Source: Streptomyces sp. LX-29
Lineage (GTDB): Bacteria > Actinomycetota > Actinomycetes > Streptomycetales > Streptomycetaceae
DNA: 64,000 bases
Direction: 5' to 3'
NCBI RefSeq assembly: GCF_029541745.1
Contig: NZ_CP089746.1
Span: 7,635,559-7,699,558, forward strand
In this document: piece after piece, positions 50,543 through 59,782 of the stretch
Layout of the letters: each line of letters begins with the position of its first letter
Numbering within the stretch: the stretch's first letter is position 1
Made by a program: the position numbers and the translations under genes
Notes under the pieces: generated by a model
What the model was told of the DNA's origin: nothing
The model's database searches: none
Seen by the model: only the letters and a program-made list of their open reading frames with translations

Positions 50543-51544
50543 ATGCGGGCATGGCGAGTACACGAGAACGGCGAACCGCGCGAGGTGATGCGGCTGGAAG
50601 ACGTGCCCGAGCCGGTCGCCGGCCCCGGCGAACTGCTGGTGCGGGTGCGGGCGGCCAATGTGAACTTCCCCGACGCGCTGCTGTGCCGCGGCCGGTACCA
50701 GGTGCGGCCACCGCTGCCGTTCACCCCCGGCGTCGAGCTGTGCGCCGAGGTGCTCGCGGTCGGCGAGGGGGCGCGGGGCGAGGTCGGGGCGCGCGTCCTG
50801 GCCACGCCCGTGCTGCCCGCGGGCGGCTTCGCCGAGCGCACGACCGTGTCCGCCGCGAGCGCGCTGCCGGCCCCGGAGACGCTGGACGACGCCGAGGCCG
50901 CCGCGCTCCACATCGGTTACCAGACCGGCTGGTTCGGGCTGCACCGCCGGGCCCGGCTCCAGGCCGGCGAGACGCTGCTGGTGCACGCCGCCGCCGGCGG
51001 TGTCGGCAGCGCCGCCGTGCAACTCGGCAAGGCGGCCGGGGCCACCGTCATCGGTGTCGTCGGCGGCGCCGAGAAGGCGCGGGTCGCCCGCGAGCTGGGC
51101 TGCGACCTGGTCGTCGACCGGCACGCCGAGGACGTCGTGGCCGCCGTCAAGGAGGCGACGGGCGGTCGGGGCGCGGACGTCGTCTACGACCCGGTCGGCG
51201 GCGCCGCCTTCACCCAGTCCACCAAGTGCGTGGCCTTCGAAGGCCGGATCGTGGTCGTCGGCTTCGCCGGCGGCACCGTCCCCACCCCTCCGCTCAACCA
51301 CGTCCTCGTCAAGAACTACGCGATCCTCGGCCTCCATTGGGGGCTCTACCACACCCACGACCCGGCCGCGGTGCGGGCCTGCCACGACGCGCTGACCAAG
51401 CTCGCCGCACAGGGCGCCATCGCCCCGCTGGTGAGCGAGCGGGTCCCGTTGGAGGCGGCGGCCGACGCGGTCCAGCGGGTCGCCGACGGCGCCACCACCG
51501 GCCGCGTGGTCGTCGTCCCCGGCCCGACGGGGGAGGCGCGATGA
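50543..51544 (+). CDS. quinone oxidoreductase-like MDR family enzyme
   Basis: 333 residues from the ATG at 50543, with GGGAGG upstream. Zinc-free medium-chain dehydrogenase: N-terminal GroES-like domain (LVRVRAANVNFPDALLCRGR, PFTPGVELCAEVLAVGEGAR), Rossmann motif LVHAAAGGVGSAAVQLGKAA and VVYDPVGGAAFTQSTKC. Family members reduce quinones or enoyl-CoA with NADPH. Coupled by ATGA overlap to an acyl-CoA dehydrogenase pair, so enoyl-CoA related chemistry is plausible. Confidence 0.85.
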   Translation: MRAWRVHENGEPREVMRLEDVPEPVAGPGELLVRVRAANVNFPDALLCRGRYQVRPPLPFTPGVELCAEVLAVGEGARGEVGARVLATPVLPAGGFAERTTVSAASALPAPETLDDAEAAALHIGYQTGWFGLHRRARLQAGETLLVHAAAGGVGSAAVQLGKAAGATVIGVVGGAEKARVARELGCDLVVDRHAEDVVAAVKEATGGRGADVVYDPVGGAAFTQSTKCVAFEGRIVVVGFAGGTVPTPPLNHVLVKNYAILGLHWGLYHTHDPAAVRACHDALTKLAAQGAIAPLVSERVPLEAAADAVQRVADGATTGRVVVVPGPTGEAR

Positions 51545-52842
51545 CCCACGATGACGCGATGGCCCACGGCGACCCGGGGACGGGTGGCTCGGCCGAGGCC
51601 GACGAGAACCTCCGGACGGGTGGCGGGGCCGACACCGACGGGTACGCCCGGCCGGGCGGCGGCACCGACGCCGACGAGGCGCGCCGCAGGGTGCGCGAGC
51701 TGCTGGCCGCCCATCCGCCCGAGACCACCCCTCGGCTCGCCTTCCTGCGCGCCCGCTTCGACGCCGGACTGGCCTGGGTGCACTACCCCGAGGGCCTCGG
51801 CGGACTGGGCGCGCCGCGCGCCCTCCAGGCCGTGGTGGACGCGGAGTTGGCGGCGGCCGGCGCCCCCGACAACGAGCCCCGTCGGATCGGGATCGGACTC
51901 GGCATGGCCGCCCCGACCATCCTCGGCTACGGCACCGACGAGCAGCGCCGTCGACTGTTGCGCCCGCTGTGGACCGGGGAGGAGGTGTGGTGCCAGCTGT
52001 TCAGCGAGCCGGGCGCCGGCTCCGACCTCGCCGCGCTCGCCACCCGTGCGGTACGGGACGGCGACGACTGGGTGGTGGACGGCCAGAAGGTGTGGACGTC
52101 CAGCGCGCACCTCGCCCGCTGGGCGATCCTCATCGCCCGCACCGACCCCGAACTGCCCAAGCACCGCGGCATCACGTACTTCGTCTGCGACATGACCCAC
52201 CCCGGGGTCGAGGTCAGACCGCTGCGGCAGATCACCGGCGAGGCCGAGTTCAACGAGGTCTTCCTCACCGGGGTGCGGATCCCCGACAGCGCGCGGCTGG
52301 GCCCGGTCGGCGAGGGCTGGCGGGTGGCCCAGACCACCCTGATGAACGAGCGGGTCGCCATCGGCGGCGGCCACGTCCCGCGCGAGGGCGGCATGATCGG
52401 CATCGTCGCCGACACCTGGCGCGACCGCCCCGAACTCCGCACCCACGACCTGCATCAGCGCCTGCTGCGGCTGTGGGTGGAGGCCGAGGTCGCGCGGCTG
52501 GCGGGTGAGCGGCTCGGGCAGCGGCTCGCCCACGGCGAGCCGGGTCCCGAGGGGTCGGCCATGAAGCTCGCCTTCGCCCGGCTCAACCAGGAGATCAGCG
52601 GACTGGAGGTCGAGTTGCTCGGGGAAGAGGGCCTCGGCTACGACGACTGGACACTGCGCCGCCCCGAACTCGTCGACTTCACCGGGCGCGAGGCGGGCTA
52701 CCGCTATCTGCGCGCCAAGGGCAACTCGATCGAGGGCGGCACCTCGGAGGTGCTGCTCAACATCGTCGCCGAACGGGTGCTCGGGCTGCCGCCGGAGCCA
52801 CGCGCCGACAAGGACGTCCCATGGAAGGACCTGCCGCGATGA
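51541..52842 (+). CDS. acyl-CoA dehydrogenase (alpha-type subunit)
   Basis: 433 residues. A Gly/Asp/Thr-rich N-terminal tail of about 45 residues (SAEADENLRTGGGADTDG) precedes the fold. ACAD motifs: LFSEPGAGSDLAALATRAV, VDGQKVWTSSAHLARWAIL, TGEAEFNEVFLTGVRIPD, LRAKGNSIEGGTSEVLLNIV and AERVLGLP. Probably forms a heterotetramer with the next gene product, which overlaps it by ATGA. Substrate unknown; steroid-side-chain ACADs have this paired form. Confidence 0.85.
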   Translation: MTHDDAMAHGDPGTGGSAEADENLRTGGGADTDGYARPGGGTDADEARRRVRELLAAHPPETTPRLAFLRARFDAGLAWVHYPEGLGGLGAPRALQAVVDAELAAAGAPDNEPRRIGIGLGMAAPTILGYGTDEQRRRLLRPLWTGEEVWCQLFSEPGAGSDLAALATRAVRDGDDWVVDGQKVWTSSAHLARWAILIARTDPELPKHRGITYFVCDMTHPGVEVRPLRQITGEAEFNEVFLTGVRIPDSARLGPVGEGWRVAQTTLMNERVAIGGGHVPREGGMIGIVADTWRDRPELRTHDLHQRLLRLWVEAEVARLAGERLGQRLAHGEPGPEGSAMKLAFARLNQEISGLEVELLGEEGLGYDDWTLRRPELVDFTGREAGYRYLRAKGNSIEGGTSEVLLNIVAERVLGLPPEPRADKDVPWKDLPR

Positions 52843-54122
52843 GCACGCCCCGATCCGAAGCGCCCCGACCCGAAGCGTCCCGTTCCGAAGCGTCCCGTTC
52901 TGAAGCGCCCCCTTCTGTAGCCCCCCGTTCCGACGCGCCCCGAGCCGCAGCCCCCCGCGCCGAGGCACTTCGCCCCGACGCGTCCCGGGCGGGGACTCCG
53001 CACCCCGCCGACCTGCTCTACTCCGAGGCCGAGGAGGACCTGCGGGCGGCCGTGCGGGCACTGCTCGACGATCGCTGCCCGCCGTCCGCCGTGCTCGCCG
53101 CGGCCGAGGCGGGCCGTCCGTACGACGCCCCGCTGTGGGACACGCTCGGCCGCGACATCGGCGCGGCCGGGCTGCTGGTGCCCGAGAAGCTGGGCGGCCA
53201 GGGCGCCACCGCGCGGGAGGCGGCCGTGGTCCTGGAGGAGCTCGGCCGCTCCGTCGCACCGCTGCCGTACCTCACCAGCGCCGTCCTCGCGGTGCGGACC
53301 CTGCTCGGCTGCGACCCGGAGACGGAGGAGGAGGTGCGGGGTCTGCTCGGCCCGATCGCCGCCGGCCGCGCCACCGCCGCCCTGGCCGTGCCGCTCTCCA
53401 CCGCCCCCGGCGGCGCGCCGCGGCCGACCGTACGGGCGGACGTCGACGGGCGGCTCACCGGGCGGGTCACCGGCGTGGCCGGGGCGACCGGCGCGAGCAC
53501 GCTGCTGGTCCCCGCCGACAGCGGGCTGTACGCCGTGGCCCCGGACGCCGCCGGGGTCCGGACCACCCCGGTCACCTCCCTGGACCTCACCCGCCCGCTC
53601 GCCACCGTCGACCTCGACCGGGCGGCCGCCCGGCGGCTGGCGCCGGCGGACCGCGCCGCGGCCGCGGTCGACCGCGCGCTGCTCACCGGCGCCGGGCTGC
53701 TCGCCTCCGAACAGCTGGGCCTCGCCGAGTGGTGCCTGGCGGAGACCGTGCGGCACACCCGCGAGCGACACCAGTTCGGCCGGCCCGTCGGCTCCTTCCA
53801 GGCGCTCAAGCACCGGATGGCCGCGCTCTGGCTGGAGCTGGTCTCCGCGCGGGCCGTGGCCCGCAACGCGGCCGACGCGCTGGCCACCGACAGCCCCGAC
53901 ACCCCGGTGGCGGTCGCGGTCGCGCAGGCGTACTGCGCCCGCGTCGCCGTGCACGCCGCCGAGGAGTGCGTCCAACTGCACGGCGGCATCGGGATGACCT
54001 GGGAACACCCCGCGCACCTCTACCTCAAGCGCGCCAAGAGCGCGGAGATCGCGCTGGGCACCCCCGGCCGGCATCGCGAGCGCCTCGCCCTCCTGGTCGA
54101 CGTCCCGGCCCCCACCAGCTGA
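52839..54122 (+). CDS. acyl-CoA dehydrogenase (beta-type subunit) with repetitive N-terminal tail
   Basis: 427 residues from the ATG at 52839. The first 55 residues are Ser/Glu/Ala/Pro/Arg repeats (EASRSEASRSEAPPSVAP), then the ACAD fold begins at LLYSEAEEDLRAAVRALLDD. Later motifs: HTRERHQFGRPVGSFQALKH and CVQLHGGIGMTWEHPAHLYL. The middle domain is shortened, as in beta subunits of heterotetrameric ACADs. A strong hairpin follows the stop. Confidence 0.83.
   Translation: MSTPRSEAPRPEASRSEASRSEAPPSVAPRSDAPRAAAPRAEALRPDASRAGTPHPADLLYSEAEEDLRAAVRALLDDRCPPSAVLAAAEAGRPYDAPLWDTLGRDIGAAGLLVPEKLGGQGATAREAAVVLEELGRSVAPLPYLTSAVLAVRTLLGCDPETEEEVRGLLGPIAAGRATAALAVPLSTAPGGAPRPTVRADVDGRLTGRVTGVAGATGASTLLVPADSGLYAVAPDAAGVRTTPVTSLDLTRPLATVDLDRAAARRLAPADRAAAAVDRALLTGAGLLASEQLGLAEWCLAETVRHTRERHQFGRPVGSFQALKHRMAALWLELVSARAVARNAADALATDSPDTPVAVAVAQAYCARVAVHAAEECVQLHGGIGMTWEHPAHLYLKRAKSAEIALGTPGRHRERLALLVDVPAPTS
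52847..52994. repeat. 15-bp coding repeats in the beta-ACAD N-terminus
   Basis: About nine degenerate 15-bp units (CCCGTTCCGAAGCGT type) encode a five-residue pattern of (R/P)SEA(P/S). In frame throughout, in a dispensable tail. Confidence 0.7.
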
Positions 54123-54130
54123 AAGGCCCA

Positions 54131-54169
54131 GGCCGGCACCGACCCGGAGCTTCCGGCCCGGTGCCGGCC
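54131..54169 (+). terminator. 11-bp-stem hairpin after the ACAD pair
   Basis: GGCCGGCACCG (54131-54141) and CGGTGCCGGCC (54159-54169) pair perfectly; the loop holds a second CCGGA-GCT-TCCGG stem. It starts 8 bp after the stop. Confidence 0.75.
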
Positions 54170-54191
54170 CACCCCTCGCCGTGAGGTTTAA

Positions 54192-54208
54192 TTGCAAACT
54201 GTTCGCAA
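54192..54208. promoter_or_regulatory. Nur box upstream of the nik-type operon
   Basis: TTGCAA-ACTGT-TCGCAA closely fits the Streptomyces nickel-responsive Nur box TnGCAA-N5-TTGCnA (one mismatch). It lies 32 bp before the binding-protein start. Confidence 0.7.
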
Positions 54209-54240
54209 TAAAGCAAGATCTTCAGCAGGGGTGTGGGGGC

Positions 54241-55830
54241 ATGACGGCCCGGACGATACGGACGGTGGCCGCCGCGGTGACGGCGGCGACTCTACTGGCG
54301 GGCGCCACGGCCTGCTCGACGCCGAGTGACGGCAAGGACGGTGGCACCGAGGCCCTCGTCGTCGGCATCGCCAACGAACCGGAGACCCTCAACCCCCTTC
54401 TCGGCTACGGCAAGGACGGCAACTCCAAGATCTTCGAGGGGCTGCTGCGCCACGACGCCGGGATGAGGCTCGTCCCCGCGCTCGCCGCCGCCCTGCCCAA
54501 GGTCACCGACGACGGCCGGACCTACACCTACACCCTCCGCCGGGGCGTGACCTTCAGCGACGGCGAGCCGCTGACCGCCGACGACGTGGTCTTCACGTAC
54601 CGGACCATCCTCGACAAGAAGACCAACAACCCCTCCAAGGGGGAGCTGGACGCGATCGAGTCGGTCCGCGCCAAGGGCGACGACACCGTGGTCTTCACCC
54701 TGAAGTACCCCTACGCGGCCTTCGCCGAGCGCACCGTGCTGCCCATCGCCCCCGAACACGTCGCGGGCGGGCAGAACGTCAACACCGGGCCCTTCAACAC
54801 CGCGCCCGTCGGCACCGGCCCGTACATGCTCACCCACTGGAGCAAGGGCGAGAAGATCAGCTTCAAGGCCAACCCGCACTACTGGGGCGGCACGCCGAAG
54901 GTGAAGAAGCTCACCATGGCGATCATCAAGGACGACGACATGCGCGCCACCCGGCTGCGCTCCGGCGACCTGGACGGCGCGATCCTGCCGCCCAACCTCG
55001 CCAAGACCTTCGCCAAGGACAAGAGCAAGCGGACCATCACCGCCAAGACCACGGACTTCCGCGCCGTCACCCTCCCCACCGACAACGAGGTCACCGGTGA
55101 CACGGCGGTGCGCCGCGCCCTCGACCTCGCCGTGGACCGCCGCGCGATGGTCGCCGCCATCCTCGAGGGCGCGGGCACGGAGGCGTACGGCCCGGTGCCC
55201 GGGGGCAGCCGGTGGTTCGCCAAGGGCACCGAGCGCGCGAACGACCTCGCCAAGGCCCAGCGGATCCTGGACGAGGCCGGCTGGAAGCCCGGCGAGGACG
55301 GCGTCCGGGAGAAGGAGGGACAGCCCGCCGCCTTCACCCTCTGGTACCCCTCCGGCGACAAGCTCCGTCAGGAACACGCCCTCGCCTTCGCCGCCGACGC
55401 CAGGAAGGCCGGCATCAAGGCGACCGTGCAGAGCGGCACCTGGGAGGTCATCGAGCCCCGTATGAAGAACGACGCGGTGCTCGCCGGCGGCGGCAACCCC
55501 GCCGACCCGGACTTCGACCTGTACAATCTGCTCCACTCCTCCCTCGCCGGTGACGGCTTCAACAACATGGCGCGCTACGCCAACGCCGACGTCGACCGGG
55601 CCCTGGAGGAAGGCCGGCGCAGCGGCGACCAGGACGAGCGCAAGCGCGCCTACGACACCGTCCAGCGCGAGCTCGCGGACGACCCCGGCTATGTCTTCCT
55701 CACCCACGTCGACCACCGCTATGTGATGCGGGACGACTGGGACGGCCCGAGCACCCAGGTCGAGCCGCACGACCACGGCCTGGGCGCCGGCCCGTGGTGG
55801 AACGTCGAGGACTGGGCCCCGAAGAAGTGA
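54241..55830 (+). CDS. nickel/peptide-type ABC transporter substrate-binding lipoprotein
   Basis: 529 residues. Lipoprotein signal (VTAATLLAGATAC), then the family 5 solute-binding fold (VVGIANEPETLNPLLGYGKD, TYTYTLRRGVTFSDGEPLTA, PVGTGPYMLTHWSKGEKISF, ADPDFDLYNLLHSSLAGDGF). The C-terminus has HVDHRYVM and EPHDHGLG, His-rich stretches that could help hold metal, but peptide binders share the fold. The Nur box upstream and five-gene layout favour nickel uptake, as in the S. coelicolor nik cluster. Confidence 0.83.
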   Translation: MTARTIRTVAAAVTAATLLAGATACSTPSDGKDGGTEALVVGIANEPETLNPLLGYGKDGNSKIFEGLLRHDAGMRLVPALAAALPKVTDDGRTYTYTLRRGVTFSDGEPLTADDVVFTYRTILDKKTNNPSKGELDAIESVRAKGDDTVVFTLKYPYAAFAERTVLPIAPEHVAGGQNVNTGPFNTAPVGTGPYMLTHWSKGEKISFKANPHYWGGTPKVKKLTMAIIKDDDMRATRLRSGDLDGAILPPNLAKTFAKDKSKRTITAKTTDFRAVTLPTDNEVTGDTAVRRALDLAVDRRAMVAAILEGAGTEAYGPVPGGSRWFAKGTERANDLAKAQRILDEAGWKPGEDGVREKEGQPAAFTLWYPSGDKLRQEHALAFAADARKAGIKATVQSGTWEVIEPRMKNDAVLAGGGNPADPDFDLYNLLHSSLAGDGFNNMARYANADVDRALEEGRRSGDQDERKRAYDTVQRELADDPGYVFLTHVDHRYVMRDDWDGPSTQVEPHDHGLGAGPWWNVEDWAPKK

Positions 55831-56834
55831 CGCCCCGCCAGACCGGCCCCCGGCTGCCCTGGGGGCCGATGGCGCGCATGGCGGGGCGGCGACTGCTGTT
55901 CGCCGTCCCGGTCCTGGCCGCCGTCACCTTCGGCGTCTTCGCCATCGCCGCCGCGTCGCCCTTCGACCCCGCGCACGCGTACGCGGGGTCGGCCGGGCTG
56001 AGCGCCGGCCAGGACACCCTCGACCAGCTCCGCGCCAACCTGCACGCCGACGACCCGTTCACCGTCCGCTGGTGGCGCTGGCTCACCGCCGCGCTCCACG
56101 GCGACCTCGGCGACTCCAGCGCGCTGCGCCAGCCCGTCTCCCAGGTCATCGGCGAACGCGTCGGCTGGTCCGTGCTGCTGTGCGCGGTCGCCTTCACGCT
56201 CGCCCTCGTCCTCGGCACCCTGCTCGGCGTGCTCGCGGCCCGCCGTCGCGGTGGCCTCCTGGACCGCGCGGTCACCGGCGCCGCGTACGCGCTCGAAGCG
56301 GCGCCGCCGTTCTGGATCGGGCTGCTCGCCGTCTGGTTCTTCGCGCTCAGGCTCGGCGTGCTCCCGGCCGGCGGCCTCACCGACACCGGCAGCGACGTCG
56401 TCACCGCGGACCAGGTCGCCCGCCATCTGGTGCTGCCCGCCGCCGTGCTGGCGGTCTCCCAGCTCCCGTGGTTCGTGCTGTACGTGCGGCAGGGTGTCGG
56501 CGACGCGCTGGAGGAGGACCCGGTGCGCGGCGCCCGCGCCCGCGGACTGAGCGAGCACACCGTGCTGCTCCGGCACGCCCTGCGCAGCGGACTGCTGCCG
56601 GTGCTGACCCTCGTCGGCTCCCGGGTGCCCGAGCTGATCACCGGGGCGCTGCTGGTGGAGACCGTCTTCAGCTGGCCGGGCATCGCCTCCGCCACCGTCG
56701 AGGCCGCCACCAGCGTCGACTTCCCGCTGCTGGCCGCCCTCACGGTGCTGGCCACCGCCGCCGTGCTGGCCGGCAACCTCCTCTCCGACCTGCTGTACGG
56801 ACTGGCCGACCCGAGGGTGGGGTTCGATGGCTGA
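55827..56834 (+). CDS. nickel/peptide ABC transporter permease (NikB type)
   Basis: 335 residues from the GTG at 55827, overlapping the previous stop (GTGA); an ATG at 55869 is an alternative. Spans: LLFAVPVLAAVTFGVFAIAA, WSVLLCAVAFTLALVLGTLL, FWIGLLAVWFFALRLGVLPA and LLAALTVLATAAVLAGNLL. The DPV--GARARGLSEHTVLLRHAL loop is the EAA-like ATPase contact. Second gene of the operon. Confidence 0.85.
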   Translation: MTPRQTGPRLPWGPMARMAGRRLLFAVPVLAAVTFGVFAIAAASPFDPAHAYAGSAGLSAGQDTLDQLRANLHADDPFTVRWWRWLTAALHGDLGDSSALRQPVSQVIGERVGWSVLLCAVAFTLALVLGTLLGVLAARRRGGLLDRAVTGAAYALEAAPPFWIGLLAVWFFALRLGVLPAGGLTDTGSDVVTADQVARHLVLPAAVLAVSQLPWFVLYVRQGVGDALEEDPVRGARARGLSEHTVLLRHALRSGLLPVLTLVGSRVPELITGALLVETVFSWPGIASATVEAATSVDFPLLAALTVLATAAVLAGNLLSDLLYGLADPRVGFDG

Positions 56835-57846
56835 CCGCCTCCCCCAGGAGCCGGCGAAGACCGCCGGCGCGCCCGACACGGTCTCCACCCCCGGCACCGT
56901 CTCGGCCCCCGGCACGGTGACCGCCCCCGGCACCGAGGCCGGGTTCGCGTCCACCGGGGCCGGGTTCGCGTCCGGCGCCGAGGCGCCGGTGGTCTGGCGT
57001 GACCGGGGCCGGGCGCGGGACGGCTTCCGTACGCTGCGTGTGCGGGTGTCGGCCGTGCTGGTCGGGGTCGTGGTGCTGGCGGTGCTGCTGGTGCCGGCGC
57101 TGGTGCCGCTGGACGAGCAGGCCGTCGATCTGACGTCCAAGCTGCTGCCGCCGTCGGCCGCGCACCCCTTCGGCACCGACGACGTCGGCCGCGACCTGCT
57201 GTTGCGCAGCGTCTACGGGCTGCGCGTCTCGCTGCTGGTGGGCGTGGTCGCGGCACTGGTCGCCACGCTCGTCGGCACCGCGATCGGCGCGCTCGCCGGG
57301 GCCCTCGGGGGCTGGGCCGACCGGCTGCTGATGCGGCTCGTGGACCTCTTCTCCTCGGTGCCCCATCTGCTGCTGGGCATCTTCGTGGTCGCCATGTTCC
57401 GGCCGGGTATCTGGCCGGTGATCGCCTCCGTGGCGCTGACCCACTGGCTGTCCACCGCCCGGATCGTGCGTGCCGAGGTGCTCTCGCTGCGCTCGCGCCC
57501 GTACGTCGACGCGGCGATCTCCGGAGGCGCCTCGCGCTGGCGCGTCGCGCTGCGCCATCTGCTCCCCGGTGTCGCCCCGCAGGCCGGTCTCGCCGCCGTG
57601 CTCATGGTGCCGCACGCCATCTGGCACGAGTCGGCGCTCTCCTTCCTCGGGCTGGGGCTGCCTGCCCACGAGGCGAGCCTCGGCACGATGGTGCAGAGCG
57701 CGCGCGGCTCGCTGCTCGCCGGTGACTGGTGGCCGACGCTCTTCCCGGGCCTGTTCATCATCGTCCCCACCCTCGCCATCGCCGGCCTCGCGGGCGCCTG
57801 GCGGGAGCGGATCAACCCGCGCCGGCGATCGGAGCTGATGCTGTGA
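56827..57846 (+). CDS. nickel/peptide ABC transporter permease (NikC type)
   Basis: 339 residues, overlapping the previous gene by 8 bp. The N-terminal 55 residues are repetitive (TVSTPGTVSAPGTVTAPGTE). Transporter part: SAVLVGVVVLAVLLVPALVP, HPFGTDDVGRDLLLRSVYGL, RVSLLVGVVAALVATLVGTA and the ATPase loop RPYVDAAISGGASRWRVAL. The motif FGTDDVGRD is typical of NikC/DppC. Confidence 0.85.
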   Translation: MADRLPQEPAKTAGAPDTVSTPGTVSAPGTVTAPGTEAGFASTGAGFASGAEAPVVWRDRGRARDGFRTLRVRVSAVLVGVVVLAVLLVPALVPLDEQAVDLTSKLLPPSAAHPFGTDDVGRDLLLRSVYGLRVSLLVGVVAALVATLVGTAIGALAGALGGWADRLLMRLVDLFSSVPHLLLGIFVVAMFRPGIWPVIASVALTHWLSTARIVRAEVLSLRSRPYVDAAISGGASRWRVALRHLLPGVAPQAGLAAVLMVPHAIWHESALSFLGLGLPAHEASLGTMVQSARGSLLAGDWWPTLFPGLFIIVPTLAIAGLAGAWRERINPRRRSELML

Positions 57847-58904
57847 CGACCATGTCCCGGCGCCTCGCCGCGAAGGGGCGCCCCACGCCGGGAGCCCCCG
57901 CGAACAGTGCCGCCGCGAAGGGCGCCCCCGGGGGCGACGTCCCCCTCAAGGCGACGTCGGACGCCCCCGTGCTGAGCGTGCGCGACCTGTCCGTGCGCTT
58001 CCGGATGCGCGGCGGCCGGCATGTGGCGGCCGTGAGCGGGGTGAGCTTCGACCTGGCGGCGGGGGAGTGCCTGGCGCTGGTGGGCGAGAGCGGCTGCGGC
58101 AAGTCCGTGCTCGCCTCGGCGCTGCTCGGGCTGCTGCCCGGCAACGCCCAGACGGCGGGCAGCGCCCTGCTGGACGGGATCGACCTGCTCGCCGCCGACG
58201 AGCGCACCCTGGCCCGCACCGTGCGCGGCCGCCGGGTGGGCCTGGTACCGCAGAGCCCGGCCGCCCACCTCACTCCGGTGCGTACCGTGCGCGCCCACCT
58301 GGAGGAGACCGTACGGGAGCTGACCGGCACCGCGCGGGCGGAGCTGCGGGCCGCCGCCGAGGCGGCCGCCGCGCGGGCGGCGTTCCCCGCCGACCACCTG
58401 GACCGCTATCCGCACCAGCTCTCCGGCGGCCTGGCCCAGCGCGCCGCGACCGCGCTCGCCCTGGTCGGCGACGCGCCGCTGCTGCTCGCCGACGAGCCGA
58501 CCACGGGGCTCGACCGCGACCTGGTGGAGCACACCGTCGACGAGCTGCGCCGGCACACCGACGACGGACGCGCGCTGCTGATCATCACCCATGACCTGGC
58601 GGCGGCGGAGCGGATCGCGGACCGGGTGGCGGTCATGTACGCGGGCCGCATCGTCGAGATCGCCGACGCGGCGGCCTTCTTCGGCACGCCCGGCCCCCGC
58701 CACCCGTACGCGCGCGGGCTGCTCGCCGCGCTCCCCGAACGGGACTTCACGCCGATCCCCGGCATGCCGCCGGAGCTCGGCGCGCTCCCCGCCGGCTGCG
58801 CCTTCGCCGCCCGCTGCGACCGGGCCACCGAGGTCTGCGGCACGCTCCCGGCGCCGCGCGACGGCGTCGCCTGCCACCACGCCATGGAGGCCGCCCGTGC
58901 TTGA
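57843..58904 (+). CDS. nickel/peptide ABC transporter ATP-binding protein (NikD/DppD type)
   Basis: 353 residues from the GTG at 57843 (GTGA overlap). A 40-residue Ala/Gly/Pro tail is followed by the ATPase: Walker A GESGCGKS, Q-loop LVPQSPAAHLTP, signature LSGGLAQR, Walker B LLLADEPTTG and H-loop IITHDLAAAERIAD. C-terminal oligopeptide-ABC extension with Cys residues (GCAFAARCDRATEVCGTLPA). Energises the importer with the next gene product. Confidence 0.87.
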   Translation: MTTMSRRLAAKGRPTPGAPANSAAAKGAPGGDVPLKATSDAPVLSVRDLSVRFRMRGGRHVAAVSGVSFDLAAGECLALVGESGCGKSVLASALLGLLPGNAQTAGSALLDGIDLLAADERTLARTVRGRRVGLVPQSPAAHLTPVRTVRAHLEETVRELTGTARAELRAAAEAAAARAAFPADHLDRYPHQLSGGLAQRAATALALVGDAPLLLADEPTTGLDRDLVEHTVDELRRHTDDGRALLIITHDLAAAERIADRVAVMYAGRIVEIADAAAFFGTPGPRHPYARGLLAALPERDFTPIPGMPPELGALPAGCAFAARCDRATEVCGTLPAPRDGVACHHAMEAARA

Positions 58905-59577
58905 GCTCCGCGAGATCACCGCCGGATACGACCGGCGCGCCCCCGTCGTCCGGGGCGTGTCGCTGAGCGTCGCCCCCGGCGAGGCGGTCGGGCTGCTCGG
59001 CCCCAGCGGCTGCGGCAAGTCGACGCTGGCGCGGGTCGCCGCCCTGCTGCACCGCCCGGACACGGGCACCGTCGTCCTCGACGGGGAGCCGGTGCGCGGC
59101 TGGCGCCACCGCGCCCCGCGCGCCCAGCGCACCGCCTACGGGGTGGTCTTCCAGCAGCCGCGGCTCTCCGCCGACCCGCGACTGTCGCTGCACGCCCTGA
59201 TCGCCGAGCCGCTCCGCGCCACCGGCCGGCGCGCGGAGGCCGCCGCGCGGGTGGCCGAACTCGCCGACGCGGTGGGGCTCTCCGCCGAGCTGCTCGCCCG
59301 ACGGCCGCACGAGGTGAGCGACGGACAGCTGCAACGCGCCTGTCTGGCGCGGGCCCTGGTGCTCCGCCCACGCTGGCTGGTCTGCGACGAGATGACCGCG
59401 ATGCTGGACGCGTCGACCACCGCCGCGCTCGTCGCCGTGGTCGAGGAGTATCGCCGCGAGACCGGCGCCGGGCTGCTCGCCGTCGGCCACGACCCCGCGC
59501 TGCTGGACCGCTGGTGCGACCGCAAGGTCGCCTGGAATTCCCTGTTGGCAGACAGTTGCCGAGCTTCCCGCGGATGA
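58897..59577 (+). CDS. nickel/peptide ABC transporter ATP-binding protein (NikE type)
   Basis: 226 residues from the GTG at 58897, overlapping the previous gene by 8 bp. Walker A GPSGCGKST, Q-loop VVFQQPRLSADPRLS, signature VSDGQLQRACLARAL, Walker B WLVCDEMTAMLDAST and H-loop AVGHDPALLD. It lacks the C-terminal Cys extension of its partner, as NikE proteins do. The 205 bp after it hold no convincing gene. Confidence 0.85.
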   Translation: MLELREITAGYDRRAPVVRGVSLSVAPGEAVGLLGPSGCGKSTLARVAALLHRPDTGTVVLDGEPVRGWRHRAPRAQRTAYGVVFQQPRLSADPRLSLHALIAEPLRATGRRAEAAARVAELADAVGLSAELLARRPHEVSDGQLQRACLARALVLRPRWLVCDEMTAMLDASTTAALVAVVEEYRRETGAGLLAVGHDPALLDRWCDRKVAWNSLLADSCRASRG

Positions 59578-59782
59578 ACCTTCGGCCGATGTCCCCGCCC
59601 ACATCGCCTCGTGAGAGTGCCTCCGCGTGGACGAGCTGCTGCCCGGCCCCGAGGGGCATGATCGGAGAGAAGGCGGCCGACCTGATCCGCCGCGGCGACT
59701 GACCGCGAGGACCAGGCGGCCGACAGAGGGGACGCGGCGCGCGTCGGGCCTGAGGCTCCACACCGGGCGGGCCGGTGCGTCG

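Noticed and set aside
59514..59782. Small frames after the nik operon (including one ending GEKAADLIRRGD)
   Set aside because: Overlaps the NikE-type gene end in another frame, lacks a ribosome site and has no recognisable family.
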